Assembly: GCA_964058805.1 (NCBI GenBank)
Contig: CAXKVV010001304.1
Coordinates: forward strand, 1 to 26,090
Length of the DNA stretch: 26,090 bases
Direction of reading: 5' to 3'
Origin: Schoenoplectus triqueter
Lineage: Eukaryota; Streptophyta; Magnoliopsida; Poales; Cyperaceae
Numbering within the stretch: the stretch's first letter is position 1; every line of letters begins with the position of its first letter. This document shows, one piece after another, positions 1 to 15,023 of the stretch. A program made the translations under genes and the position numbers. The notes beneath the pieces are model-generated. The model had not been told where the DNA came from, did no database searches, and worked only from the letters and a program-made list of their open reading frames with translations.

Positions 1-116
1 ACACACTATAACTTGTTCGATTTAGCTACATAATTGAATATCCAAAATAGATATTAAAGAATTCATTTCACCATTGTACAAAAAGAAAGTCTTATAGTCG
101 CATAGAGAAGGCTTAC

Positions 117-180
117 CTATAGCCAAGAACGTTAACAATGCTATTAAGAAGACAAAGGAACTCGGCATTATGTTCTTCAT
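117..180 (-). CDS. first exon of a small secreted-peptide-like gene (partial)
   Basis: Read on the minus strand, an ATG at 180-178 opens 21 codons (MKNIMPSSFVFLIALLTFLA, then Ile) and ends in phase 1 at a good donor (G|GTAAG, intron from 116 down). The peptide has a Lys near the start followed by a long hydrophobic core, which is a signal peptide. An exon holding only the signal peptide, followed by a phase-1 intron, is the usual layout of plant defensin-like and other cysteine-rich secreted peptide genes. The mature peptide would lie in the next exon, left of position 1, so the family cannot be decided. A TATA-like run lies about 80 bp upstream. Snakin/GASA or another small secreted protein is equally possible. 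Confidence 0.5.
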
Positions 181-600
181 TTCTTAGATGTGTTAGCTAG
201 CTTGCACCAAAGCAGATTGAAATGCGGTTTAAATTGAACATCTATACCAGTAGTATACAGTATATATATAGTGTGCTGAGTGAAGCTTAGTTTATATAAA
301 TTACCCAAAAAGTCCCTTAGTGCTCTACTCTCTGTATTTAGTTATAAGAGATTAACATACCATGATTTGTCCGTGTATTCAGAAGTAACATTTCCAATTT
401 CCAATTAATTTTTTTAACAGAAAGCTAAATGGACCGAACACGATTAGACCTCATCGCGATCCAGACCCTACTAAAGATTCACCTCGAATGTCTAACATAA
501 CTGCAAGTACAGAAACTAATTATATAGTCGGATCTACTTAAACCTGCTAAAAGAATAATTATAACCTAAGCTAGTACACACTCTTCTTAGATAGTTAAAA
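181..600. other. no gene recognised
   Basis: Apart from the TATA-like run upstream of the signal-peptide exon, this AT-rich stretch has no coding frame, repeat or RNA gene that I can support. Confidence 0.4.
259..271 (-). promoter_or_regulatory. TATA-like box for the signal-peptide exon
   Basis: On the minus strand this reads CTATATATATACTG, about 80 bp upstream of the ATG at 180. That spacing fits a TATA box with a short 5' UTR. TA repeats are common here, so this is only suggestive. Confidence 0.3.
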
Positions 601-850
601 CTTATGTATACCATATCTACACTTCCAATTGCAAGTTCGGAGGGGCTCCTGAAGATTTTTCCTGAATTCATCATCGCCAGGCGCGCAATTAAGCGGAACA
701 ATACTGTTGTTCCTCAATTACGCGTGAAATGGACCAATCTACATGAGGACGACGCTTCTTGAGGACAAGAATTTGATCGAGGGGAGAGCCTCAAGAATTT
801 GATCGAGGGGAGAGTGTCAGACACTGCTAATCTGACATTAACGGGAGGAG
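601..850 (+). mobile_element. Ty3/gypsy polyprotein tail relic (chromodomain-like end)
   Basis: One forward frame, starting near 607, reads a stretch typical of the C-terminal end of plant gypsy polyproteins. The motif FPEFIIARRAIKRNN at about 655-702 is followed by VVPQLRVKWTNL and an acidic EDDAS. A TGA then replaces the Trp expected in the conserved WED motif (near 760), and the frame continues to a SDTANLTL-like tail. This is the region between integrase and the 3' end of the element. No LTR, integrase core or target duplication is visible, so it is a solitary decayed fragment. It contains a 23-bp direct duplication, listed separately. Confidence 0.6.
766..814 (+). repeat. 23-bp direct repeat, two copies
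   Basis: The word beginning CAAGAATTTGATCGAG and ending GGGAGAG occurs at 766-788 and 792-814, identical, with a 26-bp period. It lies inside the gypsy relic just after the lost Trp codon. A local slippage duplication is the simplest explanation. Confidence 0.8.
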
Positions 851-1430
851 TAAAAGAACGAAGGAATATTAAAATTTGATCTTTAAAAACATTTCAATAT
901 AAAAATTATATTTAACGATTTGAATTGACCATTTAATCTTTCAAATTTGAATTATGAATATAAAACATGACATATTTTATGCATGAAACACCACCTCACT
1001 CTCTCTCTCTCTCTATATATATATATAATCTTGCGATTATCTATGTTACATATAGCTTTATAATAATAACACAATATTTATTAACAACTTGTATGTCTGA
1101 ATTATTTGATTTTCAATTGTTGAAACCAAAATGTAAATTGAATAAACCAAATTGCCATTGCTTTAATCCAAATAACCAAACCATCATTCATCTTAACCAC
1201 CAAAAGGAACTACCTATCACATCATTAACCAAATCATTTAAACAATCAAACCATTTTGCAATATCTTAGATTAAAAGCATAAGGTTCAATAACTAGGAAT
1301 ATCCTACAACATACAGCTTAGTTTGCTGCATAGTTATTTTATAATCTAAAGAAGAAAAAAAGCTAGTATTCGTCCCATCAAAATTTTAACTTAATAAAAT
1401 CTAATCATTAAAAGATAAAGGATGCTCGTC
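851..1430. other. AT-rich spacer, likely includes the GAPCP 3' UTR
   Basis: Apart from the microsatellite there is no recognisable coding sequence. The right-hand part lies directly downstream of the GAPCP stop codon on the minus strand and should hold its 3' UTR. I cannot pick the poly(A) site with confidence. Confidence 0.4.
999..1027. repeat. compound (CT)n(AT)n microsatellite
   Basis: Eight CT units run straight into about six AT units. The 100-codon open frame covering it (967-1269) is low-complexity and not a gene. Confidence 0.9.
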
Positions 1431-5615
<4,185 letters not shown>

Positions 5616-5762
5616 TACTGGGTGGTAAGAGAAAGAAGGAAAAACGGTTTTTGCGCTAGATGATGGTCTCCGACGAAACCCTAGAAGATGGGAGAGGGAG
5701 AGAAGGGAAAGAGAGGCAATAGAATCTTTTTTTTTATAATATATAGAGGGGGTATATAACAC
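5616..5762 (-). promoter_or_regulatory. GAPCP 5' UTR and core promoter
   Basis: Upstream of the ATG at 5615 the minus strand has a CT-rich leader (about 5640-5720), then AT-rich boxes. Two TATA-like runs are visible, TATATATT near 5735-5742 and TTATATACC near 5751-5759. The CT-rich leader is typical of plant housekeeping genes. The start site is not determined. Confidence 0.5.
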
Positions 5763-8700
5763 GAGTTTCTTCTTCCCCGCGGAGTTCTTTATGCTTTTGC
5801 CAACTCAATGATATTTGCACTCTATTTTATGTTGCGTGTACGCCTGCTGAAAGTTTAAAAGGGACCATCATTGTTTGTGAATTTGTGATCGGTGCCTTTT
5901 TCCGTGACTAAAAGCTGTATAAAAAACCTGTGAGCCGCCCACCCGCTCAATCCACCGACTTAATTCTTTTTCATTTCATCGGATGGATTAAAGTATGACT
6001 GTGATTTACTGATTTCGACTAATCTGTTATGTGTGATTGGATTACGAAATTTGTTTTTAGAAATTCGTTTAAAATCAAACCCCTCCGCATATAATTGTAT
6101 ATTATATATTTTCAGAGTTTATATATGCAACATATAAAATAATCAATCAAATGATCATTTTAGAATGAAATTCTACTTTATATTTTAATTATTGCGATGT
6201 ATTTTATTTTATGGATGCCATATATCACTCTTTTTTATTATAGATTGATACTTATATTTTTCCTTTGTAAAGCTTAACAAATATTTATATATAATGTTGA
6301 ATTGTCTTTATTCCTATATATTTTTTATATTTTTCATTTTCATTTCCAAAATTGTGATACTATTATTATAATACTCAATAATAATAAAATAATAAAAATA
6401 TAAAATAATTTATTACATTGAAATGTCAAACTATTTAACCCGTATAGTCCATAAAGACTCGTATATAAAATATTATATGGGTTGGGTTGAATTACAAGTA
6501 GGGACATAATCAGAAACGATCAATAAGGATGCAAAGATCAAGAAATTAGAATGTCCGGGTCAAAAAAATTATTGTTTTATTATACAAACTTTATTTTTCA
6601 GCGAACCAAGAGGTGCCTGGACGTCGGCTGACACTGACCTTGATGCCGCCCCTAATTACAGGTGGGTTAGCTAAATAATTTTTTGAATCCGATATAACCA
6701 GGATGGGTTAAAATTTTAATAAAAAAATAGCGACCCACCCGTTATATACCTCTAATCGTGACAAAGGGATTGCATCGTTGCAGTGGCAATCAACGGATAA
6801 TAATTCATTAAAATCTGCATTTTGTATTAAAGATTCGTGTATTAAATTTTAATAACCAACATATTAAAGGATGATTTATGAATCATGGAAATGCGCAAGT
6901 CATAAGCGTTGAGTATTGGGTATTAGCCTTTAAATCTTCGGAATTTTAAATGTGATTTTGATCGTCTAGAGAATTTTCGTTCGATTCATTTTTTCGTTTC
7001 AAAAAATAAATCTGGTACATTTAAAAAATTACATATTTTTAAAGCCAAAAAAACCAACAAAGACGTAAGATTTTGTATAAATAATTGAATCTTCTTGTTT
7101 GTTATACACTTTCTTGTGTTGTGTGATTTTGTATGACAAAGGCCTAAGAAGATCCACAAGTATCACTGATAAAATAAGTTCATCAAAAATATCGTCCTTA
7201 AAAATTAATCGGGCACGGAAAATATATGCTAGAATTTGTACAACATTATCAAATTGCAAATTCTTACTACTTCCATCTTTGATGTATTTGATACGGCTAC
7301 AACACGACTGTGCTGATTTTAATCTTAATAAATCGTAATATTCAATTTTTAAATAAAATTTAAAATGCCTTACATTAGAATTTTGATCAATACTGACAAA
7401 TGAAGTTTTAAAATTAAATTCACTAAAGATCAACATCGTGCACAAAAATTTTTATACTTTAATTGTTTTGAAACATATATTTGCTTTTATTTGGTATTTT
7501 CAATTAAAATTTCACCTGAACGTGTCTATATAAACTTTTATGATTCTTGAGAACAATATCAAATTCTTCCGTTTTTGGCTAATTTTCTTTATTTTTGTAT
7601 AAATTTAATTTTACTCCAATTTTATAATAAGAATAAAACATATAGTCTAAAATCTTAAAATGCAATGCACATAAATACAGAATTATTGTGGGAACATAAA
7701 AAAATGAGAAATAATATGAGCGCAAGCAATTAAAAAATATATATTTTCGCCATCATGTACATGTTGAGGAGGACCTTAGGGCTAATATTGAAATTTCTAC
7801 AAAATCCAGGGATTAACCGGGGTCCGTACCCGGGTTAGCAATGATTGTTTCAGAGGGAGAGGGGTGGCAATATCGCCTATCTCGTGTTTGTTTGGTAGTC
7901 CTTTTGAGAAAGGTTTATTTGTACTTCGACCAAGTTGACGGAGAGAGGAAAACCGAGGGTTAGGTGGCTCTGTTTCTGGTAAACCCTATTCCTACCAACA
8001 TGAATATCCTTTCCATTGTTTAATATTATGTGCGCAAATCTCGACCGTCCGTTTTGGCATCTGAGATTTCGTCATTTAATACTGGAGCCCACCGTCTATC
8101 ATTGTGGGAACATCGGCGTATGCAACAGGTCGACCGTTGGTGCCATTAAATGCTTACACCGTATCACTATTCTTCTTTTTGAACTTGAGGTTTATTAACT
8201 TATTAAAGAAATGCAAACTTTCATTTTTATTTTATTTTCTCGCAACTGTTTGGAACGTTTGTTTAGGTCCGTATGATTCATTACATTATAAATTTGTTGA
8301 ATTAAATCACCTGTTATACAGAAAATTCAATTTTTGGTATTTTTTAAATCATTTGTTTTATGAAAAATATTATATTAGTTGGATTAGATCTTCATCTTTT
8401 CTTCAATCATTTTATAAGAAATATACTTAAGTATGTATAATTTTTTCATGAATTGAATTCAAGGAATGATATTGTGTTATCGATGGCGACTACAAAAGCA
8501 TAATACCATAAATAAGATATAATTTGATAGTCTTCTAAACGGTACATTGTATGAGTGATATTTTATTGTCAAGTCATAAAATTACATGTATAATAAGTAA
8601 TTGCAATGAATAAAGTTATTTAATTAAATCAGTAATCGATTAGTATATATAAGAGGGTTTGTTAGTAATTTCAGTTGAAATCAAATTAAATTTCTTCAAT

Positions 8701-9338
8701 AGAACTCTTATAATGTATATGTATATAAATTGGGCAGTTTGAATAATTCGATCACAAAGCAAACTTTAATTTGATTAGTTTGGTTAAACCAAATTAATTT
8801 TAATATTTTTAAAAAAATAATTATATATACAATATAAGGATTAGTTTATGGTCGAGATGTAAGTTAAGGTAAGGTGGAGATGTTATCATTTAATGACGGC
8901 GCACGTCTAAACAAATCAAAAGGCGTGAAACTTGAAAGCGAAACAAAATAAAAAAATTTGGCCTCTCCTGGAGACATGGAGATCTACTGTCAGAAAATGT
9001 GGGCAGCCGGTCCTGAATCCTGATTGAGTGTGACAACATAAACCCATAAGCATATTCTCTCTTGCTTTCAGCCGTTGGATTCATTATTTAATGAGAAGGA
9101 GCAAATCCAACGGATCAAAATATGTTTAACTGCAAGCACGTTGGGGTTAGGTTTGAGTTTGGTGCGGCGCTGTTTATAATTATTTGCACCTCACACCCTC
9201 AAAATCTGAAGAAATTGAAATTAACCACAAAGTTGCGTATCTTTCTAACTTTTGCATCAAGATAAATAATTTTTCAACTTAGGGAACACCACAGAATTAA
9301 AAAAAATGTTGGACCGGCGCCCGATAATTAAAAAATTG
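5763..9338. other. intergenic region, no gene recognised
   Basis: Mostly AT-rich sequence. Somewhat GC-richer islands occur near 5930-5960, 6600-6670, 7790-8160 and 8880-9180, but none holds a frame resembling a known protein. An AAACCCTA telo-box-like word is at 7981-7988. A 10-bp inverted repeat (CCGTTGGATT / AATCCAACGG) lies at 9072-9081 and 9104-9113. A 138-codon minus ORF at 7029-7445 is compositionally biased, overlaps another open frame and is not called. Confidence 0.5.
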
Positions 9339-9343
9339 AGAAT

Positions 9344-9621
9344 TGTTATAAAATAAATATAGAAGATAAAAGTTGTGAGAGGCTAAAATCTTATTTCTAT
9401 ATTATCTCATCTAGAGATTTTTTTATCCCATCAACAACATACAATCCTCTATTTATAGGCTAGAGAAACATCATGTAATAAAAGAGAAAATTAATACAAA
9501 ATTAAATCTAAAATTAAGGAGAAGGTGAAGAGAATGAAAAACTTCTATTATTATTATGGAAGGAGTTGGAGGAATGAGAGAAGGTGGAGGAGGTGAAACA
9601 TCTATCATTAATATTATAACA
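9344..9621 (-). repeat. copia 3' LTR (left in window)
   Basis: 278 bp with TG...CA ends. In sense direction a TATAAATA box lies at 9457-9450, within GCCTATAAATAGAGG. It matches the other LTR apart from about a dozen substitutions clustered near 9555-9585 and two 1-base indels. Confidence 0.97.
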
Positions 9622-9630
9622 CTCCCCCTT
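9622..9630 (-). other. polypurine tract
   Basis: The sense strand reads AAGGGGGAG immediately before the 3' LTR (TGTTATAA...). This is the textbook position and composition for the plus-strand primer of reverse transcription. Confidence 0.9.
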
Positions 9631-9715
9631 AGATGTTTCGTCTTATATTATACACTATTAATATTGTACTACTGAATAAATATTAAATTTTGGTACTCCA
9701 GGACCAACTTGATTT

Positions 9716-9737
9716 AACTGATACTTTTGGATCAGTT
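9716..9737. repeat. hairpin in the copia 3' non-coding region
   Basis: A 7-bp stem AACTGAT (9716-9722) and ATCAGTT (9731-9737) closes an 8-nt loop. It sits between the two polypurine blocks, in the 3' non-coding part of the element (9622-9832). Confidence 0.6.
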
Positions 9738-9820
9738 ATGTTACCTCATTAAAAACCTTACTAAGAAAACCCAATGAGACAAAACTTAGTGAAGGGAAAA
9801 AGAATGCAACGTGTATAATA

Positions 9821-9830
9821 CTCCCCCTCA
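9821..9830 (-). other. second polypurine tract-like block
   Basis: The sense strand reads TGAGGGGGAG just past the pol stop codon (9835-9833), about 190 bp before the true PPT. It is nearly the same purine block, so it may be a duplicate or auxiliary plus-strand primer. Confidence 0.5.
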
Positions 9831-9832
9831 TT

Positions 9833-12800
9833 TTAATGTACATCTTTTAAGTGACGAATGCCAATCTTATGTGAAAGCTGCTCAAAAATATTTCTTGGCA
9901 ATGATTTTATGAATAAGTCCGCCAAATTATCGCTTGATCTGATTTGACAAATATTTATCAAACCATTCTTCTGTAAATCATGTGTTGAGAAGAACTTCGG
10001 CGAGATGTGTTTGGTTCTGTCACATTTGATATATCCTTCTTTGATTTGAGCAATGCATGCATTATTATCTTCGTATATCACCGTCGGGTTTTCTCTGACT
10101 GTCTCGAGACCGCATTCCTCTTGGATGTGTTGGATCATGGATCTTAACCATACACATTCTTGTCCAGCATCATAAAGAGCAATTAATTCAGCATGATTTG
10201 ATGATGTTGCTGTCAATGTTTGCTTTGTCGATCGCCATGAAATTGCAGTGCCGCCATATGTAAACACATATCCGGATTGTGACCGAGCTTTATGCGGATC
10301 TGATAAATATCCTGCATCTACATATCCAACTAGTTTGGACTTTGTATTTTTTCGATAAAATAGTCCCATATCACGCGTCCCACAAAGGTAATGTAATACA
10401 TGTTTGATTCTGTTCCAATGACGACGTGTTGGATCAGAACTATATCTCGGTAATATATTTACAGAAAAAGCAATATCAGGTCTCGTATTATTAGCAAGAT
10501 ACATCAAAGCCCCAATTGCACTTAAGTATGGTACTTCAGGACCAAAAGCTTTTTCATTATTTTCTCGGGGCCGATAAGGATCTTTTTTCACATCAAGTGA
10601 TCGGACAACCATTGGTGTACTTAGAGGATGAGCTTTGTCCATATTAAAACGTTTCAACATCTTCTGGATGTAGTTTGATTGATGGACAAATATACCATTA
10701 TGCAAATGCTCGATCTGCAGGGCGAGACACAACTTTGTTACACCAAGATCTTTCATTTCAAATTCATTCTTTAATAATTTTACAGTCTTTTCGATCTCTT
10801 CAGGAGACCCAATGATATTCAGGTCATCAACATATACTGCAATAATTATAAAAGTCGAGATTGATCGTTTAATAAAAACATATGGACTAATTATATTAGA
10901 TTTATATCCTTCTTTTATGAGATATTCACTGAGTCGATTATACCACATTCGACTCGATTATTTTAGTCCATACAATGATCGTTTTAACTTTATAGAATAC
11001 ATTTCTCGAGATTTTGATGTAAATGCTTCAGACATTTTTAATCATTTAGGGACTTTCATATAGATATCATTATCGAGTGATCCATACAAATAGGCTGTGA
11101 CAACATCCATGAGACGCATTTGAAGGTTCTCAGTGATTGCGAGACTGATTAAAAATCGAAGAGTTATTGCATCCACTACAGGTGAATACGTTTCTTCATA
11201 ATCAACTCCTGGTATTTGTGTAAAACCTTGTGCCACCAGCCTTACTTTTTATCTCACAATCTCATTTTTCTCATTTCTTTTTATTGCAAAAACTCACTTG
11301 TAACCTACAGAATTAACATTTTTAGGGGTTAGAATTACAAGTCCAAAAATATTTCGCTTTTCAAGCGAATCTAATTCAGCCTTCATGGCATCTTTTCATT
11401 TTGGCCAATCATTTATGTGCATACACTCTTCTGAAGTTTTTGGCACATAATCTTTCTCATTTATCACTTCAATTACTATAGCATATGCAAAAATTTCATC
11501 AACACGTATTTCATTTCGGTTTCATATTATACCATTCTGTACATAATTTATTGAGATCTCATAATCATTCGGTGCCTGAGTTTCTTCTGGAACTTTATCA
11601 ACGACCTCTTCTGGGGTTCTACTTCCAATCTCTTCTGGGATTTTACTGACAATCTCTTCTGGGATTTTATCGGTAACTTTTGCTGGAGTTACACCAACTA
11701 CATTATTCTGCTCTTTCATTTTTCGTGAATTTTTGTCTTTAGAACCGATTGGTCTTCCACGTTTTCTTTGTATAGTAACCTCTGTTGGGGTTATTTCAAT
11801 TCGAGCAGGTGCATTTAAAGCTGGTATATGTGATTTAGTCACTCTTTTTGTATCTGTAAATGCATCTGGTAACTCATTTGTTATTATTTACAAATGTATA
11901 ATCTTTTGAACTTCCAGTTCACATTGACCACTCCGGGAATCAAGATAAGATATTGATGATGCATTCCAAGTTACTTGTTTTTCCAGCTTTTCTTTTTCTC
12001 CCCCTAAGATTGGGAATATTGTCTCATCAAATTGACAATAAGCAAAACGAGCTGTAAAAACATCTCCAGTTAATGGTTCTAAATTTTTAATAATTGATGG
12101 AGAGTGAAAACCAATATAAATTCCTAATCTCCTCTGTGGTCCCATTTTTGTGCGTTGTGGAGGAGAAATTAGAACATACACAGCACAACCAAAAATTTTA
12201 AGATGGGACAAGTTTGGTTCTCTTCCAGAGACCAATTGTAATGGAGAAAATTTATGAGATGCAGTTGGTCTTAATCTAATAAGTGCAGCAGCATGTAATA
12301 TGGTATGTCCCCATGCAAAAGATGGTAGATTACATTTCATAAGTAACGATCTAGCAATCAGTTGTAATCTTTTAATTAATGATTCAGCTAAACCATTTTG
12401 TGTATGTACATGAGCAACTGGATGTTCTACCTTAATCCCAACTGACATACAATAATCATTAAAAGACTGGGATGTAAATTCTCCTGCATTATCAAGCCGG
12501 ATACTCTTAATTTGGTAATCCGGAAAATTTGCTCTTAATTGGATTATTTGTGCTAATAGCCTAGCAAATGCAACATTTCTCGCAGCTAATAGGCAAACAT
12601 GTGACCATCGAGTTGATGCATCAATTAAAACCATAAAATATCTAAATGGTCCACATGGAGGAGAAATAGGCCCACAAATGTCTTATTGAATTCTCTCTAA
12701 AAATAAAGGAGATTCATTTTCAATTTTATTTTTAAATGACCTAATTATCAATTTTCCAAGAGAGCATGCTGCACATGATAAATCTTTTGATAATAGGATC

Positions 12801-13357
12801 TTCAGGTCCTTTAGAGGATGCCCATTTGCACTTTCAATTATTCTCCTCATCATAATATTACCTGGATGACCTAACATGTCATACCACAGAGTAAATATTT
12901 TTGTGTCATGTAACTTCTGGTTACTGACCATATTTGATTCTATTGAACTTATGTTCATACAATATAGTCCAGATGATAAAGCTTTTATCTTTTCCAATAT
13001 GATCTTCCGACTATATTTAATCGTTGTAATTTGAAGACATTCAATGTTATTTTCAGTCATGATTTCGATATGATAACCATTACACCGAATATCTTTAAAA
13101 CTTAGTAAATTTCTTCTGGATTTACTAGAGTATAATGCGTCATTTATAATTAATTTTGTTCCTTTTGGTAACAAAATGCAAGCCCTTCCAGAGCCTTCAA
13201 TTAAGTTACTAATATCAGAAATTATATTAACATGTGTCTCTACAGGAGACAATTGAGAAAAATATTTTTTGCTTTTTAATATTGTGTTTGTTGTTCCTCT
13301 GTCTACTAGACATTCATCTCTAATACTTGTCATTACTCTGCTGGAGCCTTCAATCAT
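9833..13357 (-). pseudogene. copia pol: protease, integrase, RT and RNase H, with 8 premature stops
   Basis: A single frame from 13357 down to a natural TAA at 9835-9833. The protease motif is CLVDRGTTNTIL near 13310, where the catalytic D-S/T-G triad reads D-R-G. The integrase zinc-binding segment follows (LGHPG ... CAAC near 12870-12760); the first His of the usual WHDRLGH is Tyr. The integrase core has the later acidic residues in RLDNAGEF and NGLAES, and a linker carries a GRPIGSKDKN motif. RT starts around LVAQGFTQIPGVDYEETYSPV (from 11245) and has the YVDD active site near 10830. RNase H has SNHAELIAL and EDNNACIAQI. In-frame stops end at 12683, 11888, 11522, 11396, 11294, 11249, 11042 and 10958. 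Several are TGA at a conserved Trp or TAA at a likely Gln, consistent with C-to-T decay of methylated DNA. The frame itself is not shifted. Confidence 0.95.
11578..11680 (-). repeat. 24-bp coding repeats in the integrase-RT linker
   Basis: The sense frame encodes four imperfect 8-residue units: KIPEEIVS, KIPEEIGS, RTPEEVVD and KVPEETQ. They form an acidic, Pro-containing spacer between integrase and RT, probably grown by slippage. Confidence 0.75.
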
Positions 13358-13473
13358 ATTCTTTTTCCTTTGAACAAAAAGAATACAAGATCAAAATTAA
13401 AGAAACTAATTTTATTTATGAGAAACATAAACTTACAACATAAAACTGAATTAAAATAAACAAAAAAAACTTA

Positions 13474-14488
13474 GTTCATATTATTTATTTCTTTATCAAC
13501 ATTCTCAAAGAAATCAGAAACATCTAGGTGTGTATCCATGAGTAAACCACTTGACTCATTTTCAATAAAATTTGTTTCTACTTTTTTTCCCTTTTTCTTG
13601 ATGGATGCTTGATAAAGTTTAACTAAATGTTTAGGAGTACGACATGTGCGTGACCAATGGTTTGTCATACCACATCTATAACAACTACTTTTAAACTTTT
13701 TAGAAGATGTTGAATTATTTTTTCTTTTCATATCTCCCCACATTGTTGTCATTTGATTTGAAATTATGACCTTCACGTCGCCAAACATTATTGCGACCAC
13801 GTCCACGACCTCTTCTGGGGCCGCGACCACGTCCTCGACCACGATTTCCTTTAAATGATGTTGCATTCGCTTCAGGGAATGATGTCGCATTTGCTTCAGG
13901 AAATGGACTAGAGCCAGTGGGCCGTGATTGATGATTTTTCATGAGAAGCTCATTATTTTGTTCCGCAACAAGAAGACATGATATCAATTCTGAATATTTT
14001 TTAAAATCACGCTCCCGATATTGCTGCTGCAGGAGCAAATTCGAAGCATGAAATATGGAAAATGTTTTTTCTAACATGTCTTCATCAGTAATTTTTTCTC
14101 CGCATAATTTTAACTCAGAAATTATGCGAAACATTACGGAATTATATTCACCCACATATTTAAAATCTTACAACCTTAAATGAATCCATTCATAACGAGC
14201 TTTTGGGAGGAGCACTTGTTTTTGATGGTCATATCTTTCTTTTAAATTTTTTCATAATTCTAACGGATTTTTCACCGTTAAATATTTAGTTTTTAAATCC
14301 TCATGGAGATGATGATGGAGGGATATCATTGCTTTGGCTTTCTCCTGCGGGGAGACCTTATTTTCATCTTTTATTGTATCTCCAAGATTATTTGCGGTAA
14401 GATGAATCTCAGCATCGAGAGTCCATGGGAGATAGTTCTTGCCCGATATATCAAGGGCAACGAATTCAAGTTTAGTAAGATTTGCCAT
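13474..14488 (-). pseudogene. copia gag with nucleocapsid zinc knuckle, two stops and a frameshift
   Basis: Starts MANLTKLEFVALDISGKNYL at 14488, the typical N-terminus of plant copia Gag. The capsid-like part continues in one frame through two stops, a TGA at 14254-14252 (after NPLEL, where Trp is usual) and a TAA at 14170-14168. It then reaches a Gly/Arg-rich RGRGRGRG stretch near 13840-13800. A one-base shift around 13730 moves to another frame, which carries the zinc knuckle CYRCGMTNHWSRTC (CX2CX4HX4C, near 13680). That frame ends at the stop 13473-13471. Gag coats the element RNA in the cytoplasm; this copy cannot make it. Confidence 0.93.
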
Positions 14489-14630
14489 AAGGACTACAAA
14501 ATAAAAATACTACTAATATTAATAAATTTAATCGAACATCCATTTATAAAAATTACTAAAGAGAAAGAATATTAATAACTTCATGTCATTAAAAAAAATT
14601 AGAGACATTATATTTATTTATTTATCTAAT

Positions 14631-14835
14631 TGATAACTTCTGGTTATCATTTTAGTTGAATAACTTTCGGTTATTAAGTATATCGATAACTTCGGGTTAT
14701 CAATTGTAAATTTTTTTTTAATTATCAAATACAATGACTTCTGGCCATTAAAAGTATCAATAACTTCTGGTTATTGAATAAATAAAAAAAATATTTCTGG
14801 TATTTACTTATTTTATCATTCTCTTCGGGGAATGA
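14631..14835. repeat. tandem array of about seven small hairpins in the copia leader
   Basis: Units on the plus strand: TGATAAC-TTCTG-GTTATCA (14631-14649), AATAAC-TTTCG-GTTATT (14659-14675), GATAAC-TTCGG-GTTATC (14685-14701), AATGAC-TTCTG-GCCATT (14733-14749), CAATAAC-TTCTG-GTTATTG (14758-14776), a weaker AAATAT-TTCTG-GTATTT (14789-14805), and TCATTC...GAATGA around TCTTCGGG (14816-14835). Centres are about 26-30 bp apart. The one 48-bp gap (14702-14732) may hold a decayed unit. Stems vary while pairing is largely kept and the loop stays TTYBG-like (C-N-GAA in element sense). The array lies in the leader, about 140 nt before the gag ATG. The function is unknown. Confidence 0.85.
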
Positions 14836-15023
14836 AAATATTAGTCTCATCCAATATAAGAACAATTTCATCAAGAAAATAAATATTATAATTAATGGTA
14901 AAATGATAAAATATAATATGAAGTGTACCTCTTTTTAGAGATAATCTTACGATAATCTGATTATGTCGATCTTGTGCTTCTACTATAAAACAAATTTCTG
15001 TCACAACTCGATTAGAGTGAATT

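Noticed and set aside
967..1269. 100-codon plus ORF
   Set aside because: It begins in a CT/AT microsatellite, is Asn/Ile/Leu-biased and has no recognisable motif.
6600..6765. hAT-like ends (AGAGGTG near 6610, ACAGGTGGG near 6660 and ACCTCTA near 6755)
   Set aside because: The inner GGGTGGGTC-type words resemble the MITE at 15477, but the ends do not pair well and no 8-bp duplication was found.
7029..7445. 138-codon minus ORF with an overlapping 79-codon plus ORF
   Set aside because: It is Ile/Lys/Phe-rich in AT-rich DNA and open on both strands, with no known motif. I could not support it as a gene.
7815..7845. GC-rich palindrome-like ACCGGGGTCCGTACCCGGGT
   Set aside because: It is isolated and short, with no T-run, tRNA-like box or gene next to it.
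8016..8430. Overlapping plus ORFs of 60 and 108 codons
   Set aside because: Their compositions do not look protein-like and they have no recognisable domain or splice context.
14631..14835. Regularly spaced repeats that could be mistaken for a CRISPR array
   Set aside because: The units are self-palindromic hairpins with variable stems, the spacers are short AT tracts, and the array sits inside a plant retrotransposon leader.
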